A stretch of 7,096 bases of DNA from an uncultured Mailhella sp. (GTDB lineage: Bacteria; Desulfobacterota; Desulfovibrionia; Desulfovibrionales; Desulfovibrionaceae), in contig NZ_CAJJIC010000125.1 in assembly GCF_905187505.1 (NCBI RefSeq), positions 1-7,096 of the forward strand. The letters are read 5' to 3'. Both the position numbers and the translations under genes were made by a program. Numbering within the stretch: position 1 is the first letter of the stretch; each line of letters opens with the position of its first letter. The notes beneath the pieces are model-generated. The model was not told where the DNA came from. It searched no databases and saw nothing but the letters and a program-made list of their open reading frames with translations. Shown piece by piece: positions 1-6,209 of the stretch.

Positions 1-19
1 GAAACATCGGTCGGCCACG

Positions 20-47
20 GCAGGCGGGTGCGGCAGCACACGCCTGC
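20..47. other. Left-edge hairpin, possible end of an upstream transcript
   Basis: Arms at 20-26 (GCAGGCG) and 41-47 (CGCCTGC) pair perfectly. Inside them 28-31 (GTGC) pairs with 36-39 (GCAC), giving an 11-bp stem with one G/A mismatch and the loop GGCA. No U-run follows on either strand, so it is not a canonical rho-independent terminator. It could be a 3' hairpin of a gene that ends left of the window, or part of a small RNA. The structure is seen in the sequence; the role is unknown. Confidence 0.4.
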
Positions 48-190
48 ACTGACTGGGCAGTCCGAGCAGCGTCCGCCGAGACTTCCGGCCTTTTCGTCAC
101 TCCCCTGCCCTGCCGCCTTTTCAAAGCACGACATCCGGCATCCGCACGACGCCCGCCGCGCGGCGAAGCCGCAAGGCGAAACGAGGGGGC

Positions 191-213
191 GCGGGGGGAA
201 TCATTCCCCCCGC
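191..213. terminator. Strong terminator-like hairpin, possibly bidirectional
   Basis: A perfect 10-bp stem pairs 191-200 (GCGGGGGGAA) with 204-213 (TTCCCCCCGC) around the loop TCA. It lies 27 bp past the stop codon of the minus-strand nucleotidyltransferase gene, where a terminator is expected. On the minus strand the tract after the stem is GCCCCCTCGTTTC, a poor U-tract. On the plus strand the stem is followed by T-rich clusters (215-248). It may therefore also stop an unseen plus-strand gene to the left. A second small stem, 160-164 with 168-172, lies beyond it. Confidence 0.6.
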
Positions 214-214
214 A

Positions 215-241
215 CTGCCTTTTCTGCCTTTCCTGCCTTTT
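215..241. repeat. 9-bp tandem repeat, three copies
   Basis: Three head-to-tail units lie at 215-223 (CTGCCTTTT), 224-232 (CTGCCTTTC) and 233-241 (CTGCCTTTT), with one mismatch. The last unit overlaps the stop codon (240-242) of the minus-strand gene, and the array fills the space between that stop and the 191-213 hairpin. On the mRNA it reads as purine-rich RAAAGGCAG units. It may be simple slippage; its T-runs could act as the U-tract of the hairpin in the plus direction. Confidence 0.75.
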
Positions 242-3059
242 ACTTTTCAGCGGCGGCGCGGGCGGCTTCCGCCTCTTCGGTGAGGTAGTGCACGGCGAGT
301 CTGGCGGCGAGGGCGAGCTGATCGTCGCGGGACATGGATTCGTCGTCCATTTTAGCGGTGAGCACGTCGTTCAGGATACGGCCGATCATGGGACCGGGCT
401 GGACGCCGAGGCGTTTCAGGTCGTCGCCGTTGACGTCGGGCTTCATCTGCCGCCCCATGTATATGTAGCGGGTGAGCTTTTCGTGCTGTTCGGGGTTATC
501 CTCCTGAGCGAGGAGGTAGAGCAGGGTTTCGAGGGGGGCGCGGCCGAGCATGCGGTGCAGGTCGCTGAGGGAGCCCTTTTTCTTTTCCCACTGGTTCATG
601 CCGGAGCGGGCGGCCATGATGGAGGAGCGCACCTGCATGGTTTCGCGCTTGCGCCTGTCGGAAAACTGGAGCCTGTCGAGCAGGGATTCCACGTCGGGGG
701 CCGGGGCGCGGCGGCACAGGGCGATGAGCATGAGCATGAGCAGATCCGGTTCTTCAGGCAGATACATTCTCATGTACCATTCGAGCACGCGGCGCACTCT
801 GTCGGCCATGTCGCGCTTTTCGTCGTTCATGGCGAGCAGCGGATGCACTTCGGCGAGCAGGCCGAGTTCGTCCATGCGGCGGAATCCGAGGTAGGGATTG
901 CGTTCCTCCATCATGAGTTCGAGTTCGTGGCAGATGCGCGAGCCGGACAGATGATGAATAAGGTGCAGATCGTCTATGGCGTTGCGCATGAATCGTTCGC
1001 ACTGGGCGCCCATGCGGAAGCCGTAGCGCTGCTCGAAGCGCACGGCGCGGAACATTCTTGTGGGGTCTTCCACGAAGCTCAGGGCGTGCAGGGTGCGTAT
1101 GCGCTTGTTTCGGATGTCCTCCTGTCCGTCGAAGAAGTCCACGAGCTGGCCGAAGACCTGCGGATTGAGGCGCACGGCCATGGCGTTGATGGAGAAGTCG
1201 CGGCGGTAGAGATCCATCTTGATGGAACCGCGTTCCACCTGCGGGAGCGCGCCGGGTTCGGTATAGAACTCGAGTCTGGCGGTGGCGATGTCCACCTTGA
1301 TTTCCGTGGAGTCGGCAAGGTGCGTGCGGCGATGCCTTTCGACGTCGGCGCAGAGGCTTTCTGCGGGGAAGACAAGCATGGCGGTCATGAACTCACGGTG
1401 TTCGCGCACGCGTCCCTTGAGGCGTATGGCCAGATTGTGGGCAAAGGCCATGGCGTCGCCCTCGATGACGAGGTCGATGTCGATGTCCGGCCACTTGAGT
1501 CCCTTGCCGTCCATGACGAGGTCGCGCACGAAGCCGCCCACCACGTACACGGAAGCGCCGACGTCGTGCCCGATTTCTCCGGCCATGCGCAGGAAGTCGA
1601 GGCAGGGAGCGGAAAGACGCTTGCGCATGACGGAGGTGAGATTTCTTTCCTTGCGGGCCTTTCGGCTCACGGGGGGAATGTGCGCGCCGTTCTCGCCCAT
1701 GAACAGGCGTATGATGTCGGTGCGCGTGACCACGCCCACCACGGGACGGGTCACAAGCACGGCCTCGCGTTCCTCTTCATCCATGCCCTGCACGTCGCCG
1801 CCGCCCACCACGGGAATGAGGCGCTGCTGACAGCCCACCATGATGTCGACGAGTTCCTGAATGCCCGCGGTTTCCGGCACCACGCTGAAACTGCGCTGCA
1901 TGTACATGCTCACCTTGATGTGCGCCAGACCGTGACTTGAAGCCTTGGCCGCGGTTTCCTGGGCAAGAAGACCTATGCAGCGCTGCGTGCCGTCGGCGAA
2001 GATGGGCACGGCCTTGAGTCCGTAGCGGATCATGAGGGCCTGCGCCTCGCCTATGGTGAGCCTTTCGGACGCGCCGAGGGCTGGGCTCGTCATGAGCTTG
2101 CCCGCATTTTCGTCGGCGTTCACGATAAGCGAAGCCTGCATTTTGAGGAAATCGCGCACCTGCGGGAGCGTCATGTCCTTCACCGAGGCGGAGGCCGCAT
2201 AGTAGTGTCCTCCGCCGCCCAGTCTGCGGCAGATTTCCCCCACGTCCACGAGGGGCGTGCGGCTTCGGCCCACCACCTGCACCTTGTCTTCCATGGATGC
2301 TATGGCAAAAATCACGGAACAGTCCTCTATTTCCATGATGCGAGGGGCGAGGGTGGCGAAGTCTTCAAGGAAGGTTTCCGTCTGCATGGAGGATATGGCC
2401 ATGACCACGCCGCCGCCGATGTCGCGCGCCTGCGTGTTCTCCAGCATGGATGAAAGCGCCTTGAGCTGCTCGCGGCCCATGACGCGGGTGATGAGACGGC
2501 TCACCACGGCAAGATCCGCGCCGCGGGAAAGCAGCCAGGAGGCGGCGTCGAAGTCTCGGGTGGTGGTGGAACTGTAGACGAACGAACCCGTGTCGCCGTA
2601 AATGCCCCCGGCAAGGGACGTGGCGATCTCGCACGTCACGTCGAGCCTGCGGCGGCGTATTTCCTCCACGATGAAGGTGCTCACCGCGCCCACCTTGTCG
2701 TCCATCATGAGCGCGGCAGGAAGACGGTCGTCGCCCTCGTCGTCGCTCAGCGGATGATGATCCCACACGTGAATGTCGAGATCGTCGCGCTCAAGCAGCT
2801 TCTTCACCTGCGGCAGACGACTGGCCAGATGCGTGTCCACCACCACGAGACGCTTCACCTGCGCCGCGTCCAGCTCGCGCTGGCTCACGCAGGGATAGAG
2901 CGGCTCCACCACTTCGTCGTAAAATTCCTGCACCTGCCTTTCCTGACTTCCGGGAAAAAGCAGCACGGCGTCGGGATACAGAACGAGCGCCCCCACCAGC
3001 GCGGCGAGCGCGTCGTTGTCGGCGTTGGCGTGGCAGGTGATGACGGTTTCAGCGTTCAT
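240..3059 (-). CDS. DHH phosphoesterase-CBS-CBS-tRNA nucleotidyltransferase fusion (A-adding/CCA-adding type)
   Basis: This 939-residue cytosolic enzyme most likely adds the terminal A (or CCA) to tRNA 3' ends. An N-terminal DHH/DHHA1 phosphoesterase (about 4-310) keeps its metal motifs: H10, D14 and D16 in HANADND, D75 in VVVDTH, D100-H101-H102, D156 in GIYGDTG, and the substrate motif GGGGH (281-285). Two CBS domains follow (about 320-375 and 383-453). The class II nucleotidyltransferase head starts at VVGGFVRD (506-513), with catalytic carboxylates D527 and D529 in DIDLV, RRDFSINA (619-626), and the nucleotide-recognition motif EDPTR (664-668). A helical tRNA-binding tail runs to 939. Aquifex and Geobacter relatives of this layout are known A-adding enzymes working beside a separate CC-adding enzyme; which one this is cannot be settled here. 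The ATG has an AAGGA site 6 nt upstream (3066-3070). It lies 68 bp after xer on the same strand, probably in one operon. All motifs are intact. Confidence 0.93.
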   Translation of the reverse strand: MNAETVITCHANADNDALAALVGALVLYPDAVLLFPGSQERQVQEFYDEVVEPLYPCVSQRELDAAQVKRLVVVDTHLASRLPQVKKLLERDDLDIHVWDHHPLSDDEGDDRLPAALMMDDKVGAVSTFIVEEIRRRRLDVTCEIATSLAGGIYGDTGSFVYSSTTTRDFDAASWLLSRGADLAVVSRLITRVMGREQLKALSSMLENTQARDIGGGVVMAISSMQTETFLEDFATLAPRIMEIEDCSVIFAIASMEDKVQVVGRSRTPLVDVGEICRRLGGGGHYYAASASVKDMTLPQVRDFLKMQASLIVNADENAGKLMTSPALGASERLTIGEAQALMIRYGLKAVPIFADGTQRCIGLLAQETAAKASSHGLAHIKVSMYMQRSFSVVPETAGIQELVDIMVGCQQRLIPVVGGGDVQGMDEEEREAVLVTRPVVGVVTRTDIIRLFMGENGAHIPPVSRKARKERNLTSVMRKRLSAPCLDFLRMAGEIGHDVGASVYVVGGFVRDLVMDGKGLKWPDIDIDLVIEGDAMAFAHNLAIRLKGRVREHREFMTAMLVFPAESLCADVERHRRTHLADSTEIKVDIATARLEFYTEPGALPQVERGSIKMDLYRRDFSINAMAVRLNPQVFGQLVDFFDGQEDIRNKRIRTLHALSFVEDPTRMFRAVRFEQRYGFRMGAQCERFMRNAIDDLHLIHHLSGSRICHELELMMEERNPYLGFRRMDELGLLAEVHPLLAMNDEKRDMADRVRRVLEWYMRMYLPEEPDLLMLMLIALCRRAPAPDVESLLDRLQFSDRRKRETMQVRSSIMAARSGMNQWEKKKGSLSDLHRMLGRAPLETLLYLLAQEDNPEQHEKLTRYIYMGRQMKPDVNGDDLKRLGVQPGPMIGRILNDVLTAKMDDESMSRDDQLALAARLAVHYLTEEAEAARAAAEK

Positions 3060-3080
3060 GCAACATCCTTTCTTTTCTTC

Positions 3081-3097
3081 CTCTCCCCGGGGGAGAG
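3081..3097 (-). other. Intercistronic hairpin between xer and the nucleotidyltransferase gene
   Basis: Positions 3081-3088 (CTCTCCCC) and 3090-3097 (GGGGAGAG) form a near-perfect palindrome, folding realistically as a 6-bp stem with a 5-nt loop. It sits between the xer stop (3128) and the ribosome-binding site (3066-3070) of the downstream gene. No U-run follows on the minus strand (GAAGAAAAGAAAGG comes next), so it should not terminate. It could be an RNA-processing or stability element that sets the relative levels of the two cistrons. The role is inference. Confidence 0.45.
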
Positions 3098-3127
3098 CGC
3101 TTCTCTGGCAATTCTGCCGCAGGGAGG

Positions 3128-4396
3128 TCAGGCGTCCGTCGTTGCGCGGAAAGCGGACTCCTGCGTCCGGTTTTTTGCGGCGTTGTTCTCTTCGTCCGTC
3201 GTGCTCTGCCGCGTCTGCGGGAAAGCGCCCTCCTCCTCGTCTTCCTCCCCGTCTTCGGCGATGCCTCCGGCATGGAACAGATTGCGGGGGTGACAGCGGC
3301 GATACACGTCTTCCAGAAGGTCCGAACGGACATGGGTATACAGTTCCGTGGCCGAAAGGTCACTATGGCCGAGCAGCATCTGGACGGTGCGCAGATCCGC
3401 GCCTCCCTCAAGAAGATGCGTGGCAAAGGTGTGCCGCAGAGTGTGCGGCGAAATGTCGCGCCCGATGCGGGCGTCGAAGGCGTAGCGGCGGATGAGCTTC
3501 CACACGGCCTGACGGGTGAGTCCCCGGCCGGAGCGGTTCAGGAACACGCGGCTCTCCTGAGGCATGAAGTCCGGCCGCACGTTCTGCAGATAATCGTCCA
3601 TGACGGCCACGGCGCGCGCGTGCATGGGAATGAGACGTTCCTTGCGGCCCTTGCCGAACACCCGCACCACGCCGCTTTGAAGATCGATGTCCAGAGGCCG
3701 CAGGTTCACAAGTTCGGACACGCGCAGACCGGACGCGTACAGGAGCTCGAGCATGGCGTGATCGCGCCGTCCGAGACGATTGTGCCTGTCCGGCGCGTCG
3801 ATGAGCCGCAGCACCTCGTCGCGGGAAAGCACGTTGGGGAGCACGCGGGGGAGCTTGGGACCGTCCAGAAGCTCGGCAGGATTGCCGCTCATGAGCCTCT
3901 GATCCACGCACCAGCCGAGGAATCCGCGCAGACACGACAGCCTGCGCGCGAGCGTGCGCTTGCCGTCGCCGCGCCGCCTGAGCCACACCACGAAAAGCAG
4001 AAGCTGTTCGTCGTCCAGCGTGGCGAGCGCCTGCCGTGCCGTGAGATCCTCCGCGCCGCTCTCCTCAAGAAAGGTCGCAAGCGAGGCTATGTCCTGCCGA
4101 TAGGAATCCACGGTCATGGGCGAGAGGCCGCGCACGGCAAAAAGCTCGTCGAGCCAGCGCTCGCCGAGAGCCCGCAGACTGTCCGAAGGCGCGCGCCTCG
4201 CGGCAAAAAGCGCCGTGGGCCTGGGGGCCTTCTCCCCCGCTCCGGCGTCGGGGGCGTCGATCACGGCCTGCGCCTCAAGAACGGCGGAAGTCTCCTCCGT
4301 CTGCGCCCTGTTCTTGCGGGGACGCCCGCGTCCGCGCTTCACGACCGCGGGCCACGGTTCCAGACCGGAAACGGTCCCCTCACTGTCTGCCGTCAT
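3128..4396 (-). CDS. xerD: Xer-family tyrosine site-specific recombinase with AT-hook N-terminal extension
   Basis: This is a 422-residue tyrosine recombinase; Xer proteins resolve chromosome dimers at dif by a 3'-phosphotyrosine mechanism. The core-binding domain spans about 74-163 and the catalytic domain about 184-371. The full active site is present: R225 (ASGLRVSEL), K249 (GKGRKER), H318 and R321 (PHTLRH), H344 (LLGHSDLS) and nucleophile Y353 (LYTHV). The block GADLR-VQMLLGHSDLS resembles E. coli XerD more than XerC as I remember them, but XerC/XerD assignment is uncertain. Xer proteins are usually about 300 residues. Here about 70 extra N-terminal residues include an AT-hook, KRGRGRPRK (20-28), and about 50 extra C-terminal residues include an acidic run, EDGEEDEEEG (381-390). 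The start is well supported by a full AAGGAGGT site (4401-4408). It is first in a probable operon with the nucleotidyltransferase fusion. An integron- or phage-type integrase is unlikely, as no mobile context is seen. Confidence 0.95.
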   Translation of the reverse strand: MTADSEGTVSGLEPWPAVVKRGRGRPRKNRAQTEETSAVLEAQAVIDAPDAGAGEKAPRPTALFAARRAPSDSLRALGERWLDELFAVRGLSPMTVDSYRQDIASLATFLEESGAEDLTARQALATLDDEQLLLFVVWLRRRGDGKRTLARRLSCLRGFLGWCVDQRLMSGNPAELLDGPKLPRVLPNVLSRDEVLRLIDAPDRHNRLGRRDHAMLELLYASGLRVSELVNLRPLDIDLQSGVVRVFGKGRKERLIPMHARAVAVMDDYLQNVRPDFMPQESRVFLNRSGRGLTRQAVWKLIRRYAFDARIGRDISPHTLRHTFATHLLEGGADLRTVQMLLGHSDLSATELYTHVRSDLLEDVYRRCHPRNLFHAGGIAEDGEEDEEEGAFPQTRQSTTDEENNAAKNRTQESAFRATTDA

Positions 4397-4400
4397 GCTG

Positions 4401-4408
4401 ACCTCCTT
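4401..4408 (-). promoter_or_regulatory. Shine-Dalgarno of xer, fixes the long N-terminus
   Basis: The minus strand reads AAGGAGGT, a complete match to the anti-Shine-Dalgarno, ending 4 nt before the ATG at 4396. Because it is so strong and well spaced, translation should begin here. The unusual AT-hook extension is therefore genuinely translated and is not an over-called start. Confidence 0.85.
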
Positions 4409-4411
4409 CTG

Positions 4412-4453
4412 CGGGGCATACCCCCCGACACGCGTCCCTGAACAGTGACGCGC
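4412..4453 (-). promoter_or_regulatory. Two leader hairpins in the xer 5' UTR
   Basis: On the minus-strand RNA, GCGCGTC (4453-4447) can pair with GACGCGT (4436-4430) over a 10-nt loop, using one G-U wobble that exists only on this strand. Next, CGGGG (4427-4423) pairs with CCCCG (4416-4412) over a 6-nt loop. The second stem ends 3 nt before the Shine-Dalgarno. With the predicted start point near 4455, the first hairpin would cap the 5' end of the mRNA. Stabilisation or translation control is possible; the function is inference. Confidence 0.4.
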
Positions 4454-4461
4454 CTGCCTTC

Positions 4462-4490
4462 AAATTAACGGCCGCGGAAGGGAGCGTCAA
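4462..4490 (-). promoter_or_regulatory. Probable sigma-70 promoter of xer and the tRNA gene
   Basis: On the minus strand the -35 is TTGACG (4490-4485), 5 of 6 to consensus. A 17-bp spacer follows, then TAATTT (4467-4462) as the -10, which keeps the critical T1, A2 and T6. Transcription would start near 4455, giving a leader of about 60 nt. It is the best promoter candidate I found upstream of xer and would drive both minus-strand genes. Confidence 0.55.
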
Positions 4491-4588
4491 CGCCCTTCTC
4501 CCCATGTTCCTTTTGTCCCAAGGCGGCCGGTCTCCCGCGGGCAAACGCGCACGCCGTGCACGCCGATTCCTCATGACGGCCCCGCAAC

Positions 4589-4632
4589 AAAAAAGAAAAA
4601 AGTAAAAATTCCCAGTGAATTCACATAAAAAA
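4589..4632. promoter_or_regulatory. A-tract island in the divergent control region
   Basis: This is a sharply AT-rich patch in GC-rich surroundings, with A-runs at 4589-4594, 4596-4601, 4604-4608 and 4627-4632 and a perfect 10-bp palindrome GTGAATTCAC at 4615-4624. The runs are spaced about 7 bp apart rather than 10-11, so strong phased bending is not predicted. The patch is about 100 bp upstream of the xer -35 and about 70 bp upstream of the rightward -35. It is a plausible site for a nucleoid protein, or for the AT-hook of the adjacent recombinase (inference). Confidence 0.45.
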
Positions 4633-4651
4633 GCATGGAGCGCAACACGTT

Positions 4652-4690
4652 TTCTCTTGTGAGAAGCGTACGCCGACATCATATTTGTCG
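4652..4690. promoter_or_regulatory. Three abutting inverted repeats, candidate operator
   Basis: Three dyad elements lie end to end: TTCTC-TTGT-GAGAA at 4652-4665, the perfect palindrome GCGTACGC at 4666-4673, and CGACA-N7-TGTCG at 4674-4690. The last ends 11 bp before the rightward -35 (4702). This position suits a regulator of the membrane-protein gene. I recognise no specific regulator. Each element alone is short enough to arise by chance; the direct abutment is what makes it notable. Confidence 0.35.
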
Positions 4691-4701
4691 CTATCCTCCC
4701 C

Positions 4702-4730
4702 TTGCCTTTACCCGCCCATGACGGTATTGT
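4702..4730 (+). promoter_or_regulatory. Probable sigma-70 promoter of the membrane-protein gene
   Basis: The -35 is TTGCCT (4702-4707) and the -10 is TATTGT (4725-4730), each 4 of 6 to consensus, with an ideal 17-bp spacer. Transcription would start near 4737, giving a leader of about 64 nt before the ATG at 4801. It faces away from the xer promoter in the shared intergenic region. Confidence 0.45.
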
Positions 4731-4800
4731 GATGGCGCTAAAAATGTTCTTCCGCCTCATGGCATGACTCTGTATCTTCCGGGTGTGCGATTTGCCGACA

Positions 4801-5811
4801 ATGAAAAAATATCTGCCGATTCTGGGAAAGCTCCTCGTTCTTCTCATCTGTGCGCTGGCCTGCTGGCTCCTTTACGACAAGCTCAAGCGCTACAGCATGG
4901 AAGAAATCATCGACAGCATACTTCACATACGGCACAGACAGCTCGTTCTGGCCGTCATTCTTGTCGTCATCAACTACGCCATTCTCGTGGGATACGACTG
5001 GCTGGCCGTCAAGGCCATCCACCGCCGTCTGCCCTTCCCCAGAGTCTGCCTCGTGTCCTTTGCCGGTTCGGCGGTAAGCTACAATCTCGGCGCGCTGCTC
5101 GGCGGCACCACCGTGCGTTACCGGCTCTACAGCGCCTGGGGCTTTCATCCCATAGACATCGTGCGTCTCGTGCTCATGCTGGCCGTCACGTTCTGGATAG
5201 GCGCGCTCGGCCTTGCCGGCGGCGTGCTGCTCTTTGCCAACGTGCACATTCCTCCGGAACTCGGCATCGAACCCGGTCACATACGGCCTCTCGGCGCGGC
5301 GCTGCTTGGTCTTTGCATTCTGTATCTTTTCGTCTGCTGGTGGGCCAGAGGCCGCGCCGTGCGCATCTTCAAAAAGGAATTCGCCCTTCCCACCCTGCCC
5401 ATCGCCCTCGCGCAGACCGCCGTGGCCTGCGCGGATCTGCTCGTGGCCGCCGCCTGCCTTTATGTGCTGCTTCCCGAACGCAGCGCCATCACCTTCGCCG
5501 ACTTCCTGCCCAACTACCTGCTCGCCCAGGTGGCCGTGGTGCTCACCCATGTGCCCGGCGGCGTGGGCGTGCTCGAGCTCATCCTCATGCACATCATCCA
5601 CGGCGTGAACCCCAAGCGCCTGTTCGGCGCCATTCTCGTGTTCCGCGTGCTCTACTATCTCGTGCCCCTGCTCATCTCCCTCATCATGCTCTTCATCTAT
5701 GAATTCCGCCTGCGCCGCCGCACCCCGGAAGAAATCGCCGAAGACGAAAGGGAAACCGAAGAGCTGCCCGAAGAGAGCCGGTCCTCTTCCGAAAGCGCCG
5801 GACAGCACTGA
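4801..5811 (+). CDS. Lysyl-phosphatidylglycerol synthase transmembrane-domain (UPF0104/YbhN-like) protein
   Basis: This is a polytopic inner-membrane protein of 336 residues from the ATG at 4801. It resembles the membrane (flippase-like) half of MprF without the aminoacyl-transferase domain; family members are proposed to move or handle lipids, and this one's substrate is unknown. About eight hydrophobic segments are visible: roughly 4-25, 47-69, 83-101, 119-146, 163-181, 199-224, 237-259 and 273-300. Family signatures are NLGALLGGTTVRYR (95-108), the PGGVGVLE motif (252-259), and FRVLYYLVP (281-289). A charged, Glu/Ser-rich cytoplasmic tail (about 303-336) ends it. A GTG at 4783 would add MCDLPT. 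I prefer ATG because the lysine-led MKKY start suits a first membrane segment, but neither start has a clear Shine-Dalgarno. It has its own promoter candidate and is divergent from xer. Nothing in the neighbourhood reveals its lipid partner. Confidence 0.9.
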   Translation: MKKYLPILGKLLVLLICALACWLLYDKLKRYSMEEIIDSILHIRHRQLVLAVILVVINYAILVGYDWLAVKAIHRRLPFPRVCLVSFAGSAVSYNLGALLGGTTVRYRLYSAWGFHPIDIVRLVLMLAVTFWIGALGLAGGVLLFANVHIPPELGIEPGHIRPLGAALLGLCILYLFVCWWARGRAVRIFKKEFALPTLPIALAQTAVACADLLVAAACLYVLLPERSAITFADFLPNYLLAQVAVVLTHVPGGVGVLELILMHIIHGVNPKRLFGAILVFRVLYYLVPLLISLIMLFIYEFRLRRRTPEEIAEDERETEELPEESRSSSESAGQH

Positions 5812-6176
5812 CGGGGCGCCCGCGCGATCCGGCAGAACACATCCCTCCTCCCCGCGCGGATCATGCCGCATCGCAGGTGCTGCACGATCCGCCCCCTCCG
5901 CTCTCTGCCGCGGCCCCGCCTCTGCCGAAGCTCCGTCTTTTCCCGCGCGTGAGCGCCTTTGCCTTCACGCCCGCGCCACAAGGCCCGGCGCTCCCTGCCT
6001 GCGTCCGTTCTGCCTTTTCCCGTCCCCGCCCCGGCGTCCGATCGTCTCCCGCCCGACGCCGGTTCTGCCCCCTTCCTCCCCGAAAAAACGCCCCTCGACG
6101 ACATCCGCCGTGCCTTTTTCTCCCCGGTTTCGGAACGCTCTCACCTCATGCCGCGCGTTTCTCCCCGAACTGCGCG

Positions 6177-6189
6177 CATGATAATCATG
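6177..6189. promoter_or_regulatory. Fur-box-like palindrome upstream of the outer-membrane gene
   Basis: Positions 6177-6182 (CATGAT) and 6184-6189 (ATCATG) form a perfect 6-1-6 inverted repeat. The central ATGATAATCAT is identical to the core of the classical 19-bp Fur consensus GATAATGATAATCATTATC; over all 19 positions I count 12 matches. It would cover about -45 to -33 of the promoter proposed below, a typical repressor position. Iron (Fur) or related metal-dependent control of the barrel protein is plausible, but the flanking thirds match poorly. Confidence 0.4.
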
Positions 6190-6209
6190 GATTGCCCGCC
6201 CCCACGCGC

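Noticed and set aside
28..288. An 86-codon plus-strand open frame at the left edge
   Set aside because: It runs through the strong 191-213 hairpin and the 9-bp repeat and has no family resemblance or ribosome site.
288..1940. A 550-codon plus-strand open frame opposite the nucleotidyltransferase gene
   Set aside because: The product is His/Gly/Glu/Ala-rich with no domain, and lies antisense to a gene with full catalytic motifs. Long antisense frames are a normal by-product of GC-rich codon use.
3272..4441. A 389-codon plus-strand open frame opposite xer
   Set aside because: Same His/Ala/Arg/Gly-rich antisense pattern; the minus strand encodes a recombinase with all active-site residues.
4397..4800. 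A dif recombination site next to xer
   Set aside because: I searched the intergenic region for the 11-6-11 dif pattern with its TTATGTTAA-like arm and found none; the inverted repeats there do not fit it.
4783..4800. GTG at 4783 as start of the membrane protein
   Set aside because: It adds only MCDLPT and has no Shine-Dalgarno; the ATG at 4801 gives the more usual MKK-led start, though it too lacks a clear site, so this is a preference only.
4738..5871. A 377-codon minus-strand open frame opposite the membrane-protein gene
   Set aside because: It is His/Glu/Gly-rich and low in recognisable structure. The plus-strand reading has membrane segments and family motifs.
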